A stretch of 64,000 nucleotides of DNA, taken from the NCBI GenBank assembly GCA_019925095.2, contig CM034406.1:19434888-19498887 (forward strand), given 5' to 3'. The notes below the pieces were generated by a model that worked only from the letters and a program-made list of their open reading frames with translations, made no database searches and was not told the DNA's origin. The translations under genes and the position numbers were made by a program. Each line of letters begins with the position of its first letter. Position 1 is the stretch's first letter. Origin of the DNA: Dendrolimus kikuchii. Taxonomy: Eukaryota; Arthropoda; Insecta; Lepidoptera; Lasiocampidae. Below, piece after piece: positions 63,627 to 64,000 of this stretch.

Positions 63627-63849
63627 TGCAAAAGTGGATGGATGCAGAAGTCGTGGAAGGCCACGACACATGATCAAATTGATCGTGTACTAGCAGAAGG
63701 TGATGGAGCCTTAAGAACAGACGAGCGTGCATGACAAGAGCTATAAATGTCAAAGAAGCAAATGAGGTGTGTAAGAATAAGCCTGAATGGCGCTCTATTG
63801 TTCCTGCCTACCCCGCAAGGGAACTGGCGTGAAGTTATGTATGTACGTA
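63627..63849 (+). mobile_element. RTE-clade LINE copy 24
   Basis: From AKVDGCRSRGRPRH (with small deletions) to PARELA and a short tail. Confidence 0.93.
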
Positions 63850-64000
63850 CCAACAAAGCGCTTTGCGTCCACCTTCATTATACACACCGCAAAAGAGTGG
63901 AATTCATAGCCGGAGTCTTGTCTTTCCCTATACCATCTGGGTGTCTTTAAGTCCCGTGGAAATAGGTACGTTCTAGGTAGGCGTGCTCATCTTAGACCAA
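63850..64000. other. No gene recognised
   Basis: Nothing assigned at the window edge. Confidence 0.4.

Overview
This window looks like nuclear DNA of an insect, most probably a moth or butterfly (Lepidoptera). It is AT-rich with long (TA)n tracts. Almost everything recognisable is a transposable-element relic of kinds common in lepidopteran genomes: RTE-clade LINEs with (ATGT)n tails, R1-clade and RNase H-bearing LINEs, several SINE families, Helitrons ending in CTAG, a mariner, and solo LTRs. No bacterial-style operons, CRISPR arrays or rRNA genes were seen. The only tRNA-like sequences are the heads of a SINE family.

Two pieces look like host genes. (1) A plus-strand gene can be assembled from three frame-compatible exons: a signal-peptide exon beside a CpG-rich, Inr-bearing promoter (21457-21492), a middle exon (46846-47006) and a last exon (50177-50645). 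Together they give a 221-residue predicted secreted or membrane-tethered protein of unknown function. Intron 1 is about 25 kb and packed with transposons. (2) A minus-strand open exon of about 250 codons (14283 down to about 13525) encodes a Lys/Asn/Ser-rich protein I do not recognise. It abuts the 3' end of an R1-like LINE and its frame runs a few codons into that element.

Layout. 1-10 kb: a 118-bp tandem array in a Helitron context (repeated at 4.4-5.4 kb), RTE and SINE copies, and an RNase H LINE broken by two later insertions (7.4-8.9 kb). 10.1-13.5 kb: R1-clade LINE with endonuclease, reverse transcriptase and CCHC knuckle, 5'-truncated and carrying one frameshift. 13.5-14.3 kb: host-like exon. 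14.3-21.3 kb: Helitrons, SINEs, LINE tails. 21.4-50.6 kb: the three-exon gene, whose introns hold most of the RTE copies, five solo LTRs (one with a nested R1-like LINE), a full-length mariner transposase with an altered third catalytic residue, and many Helitrons. 50.7-64 kb: more SINE/RTE/Helitron relics, a fold-back element with a hammerhead-like core, and a minisatellite whose antisense frame reads Asp-Pro-Val/Asp-Gln-Val.

The window is a layered insertion record. Many elements sit inside others with target-site duplications readable directly (15 bp round the nested R1-like LINE, 16 bp round a GC-rich LINE tail, 10-13 bp round RTE and SINE copies), so relative ages can be ordered. I did not find a clearly new enzymatic system. 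The strongest oddities are the TE-swollen host gene, the Helitron-borne 118-bp arrays, a 54-bp perfect palindrome, a 104-bp duplication flanking a SINE cluster, a SINE family with interchangeable tails, and the D-to-N mariner.
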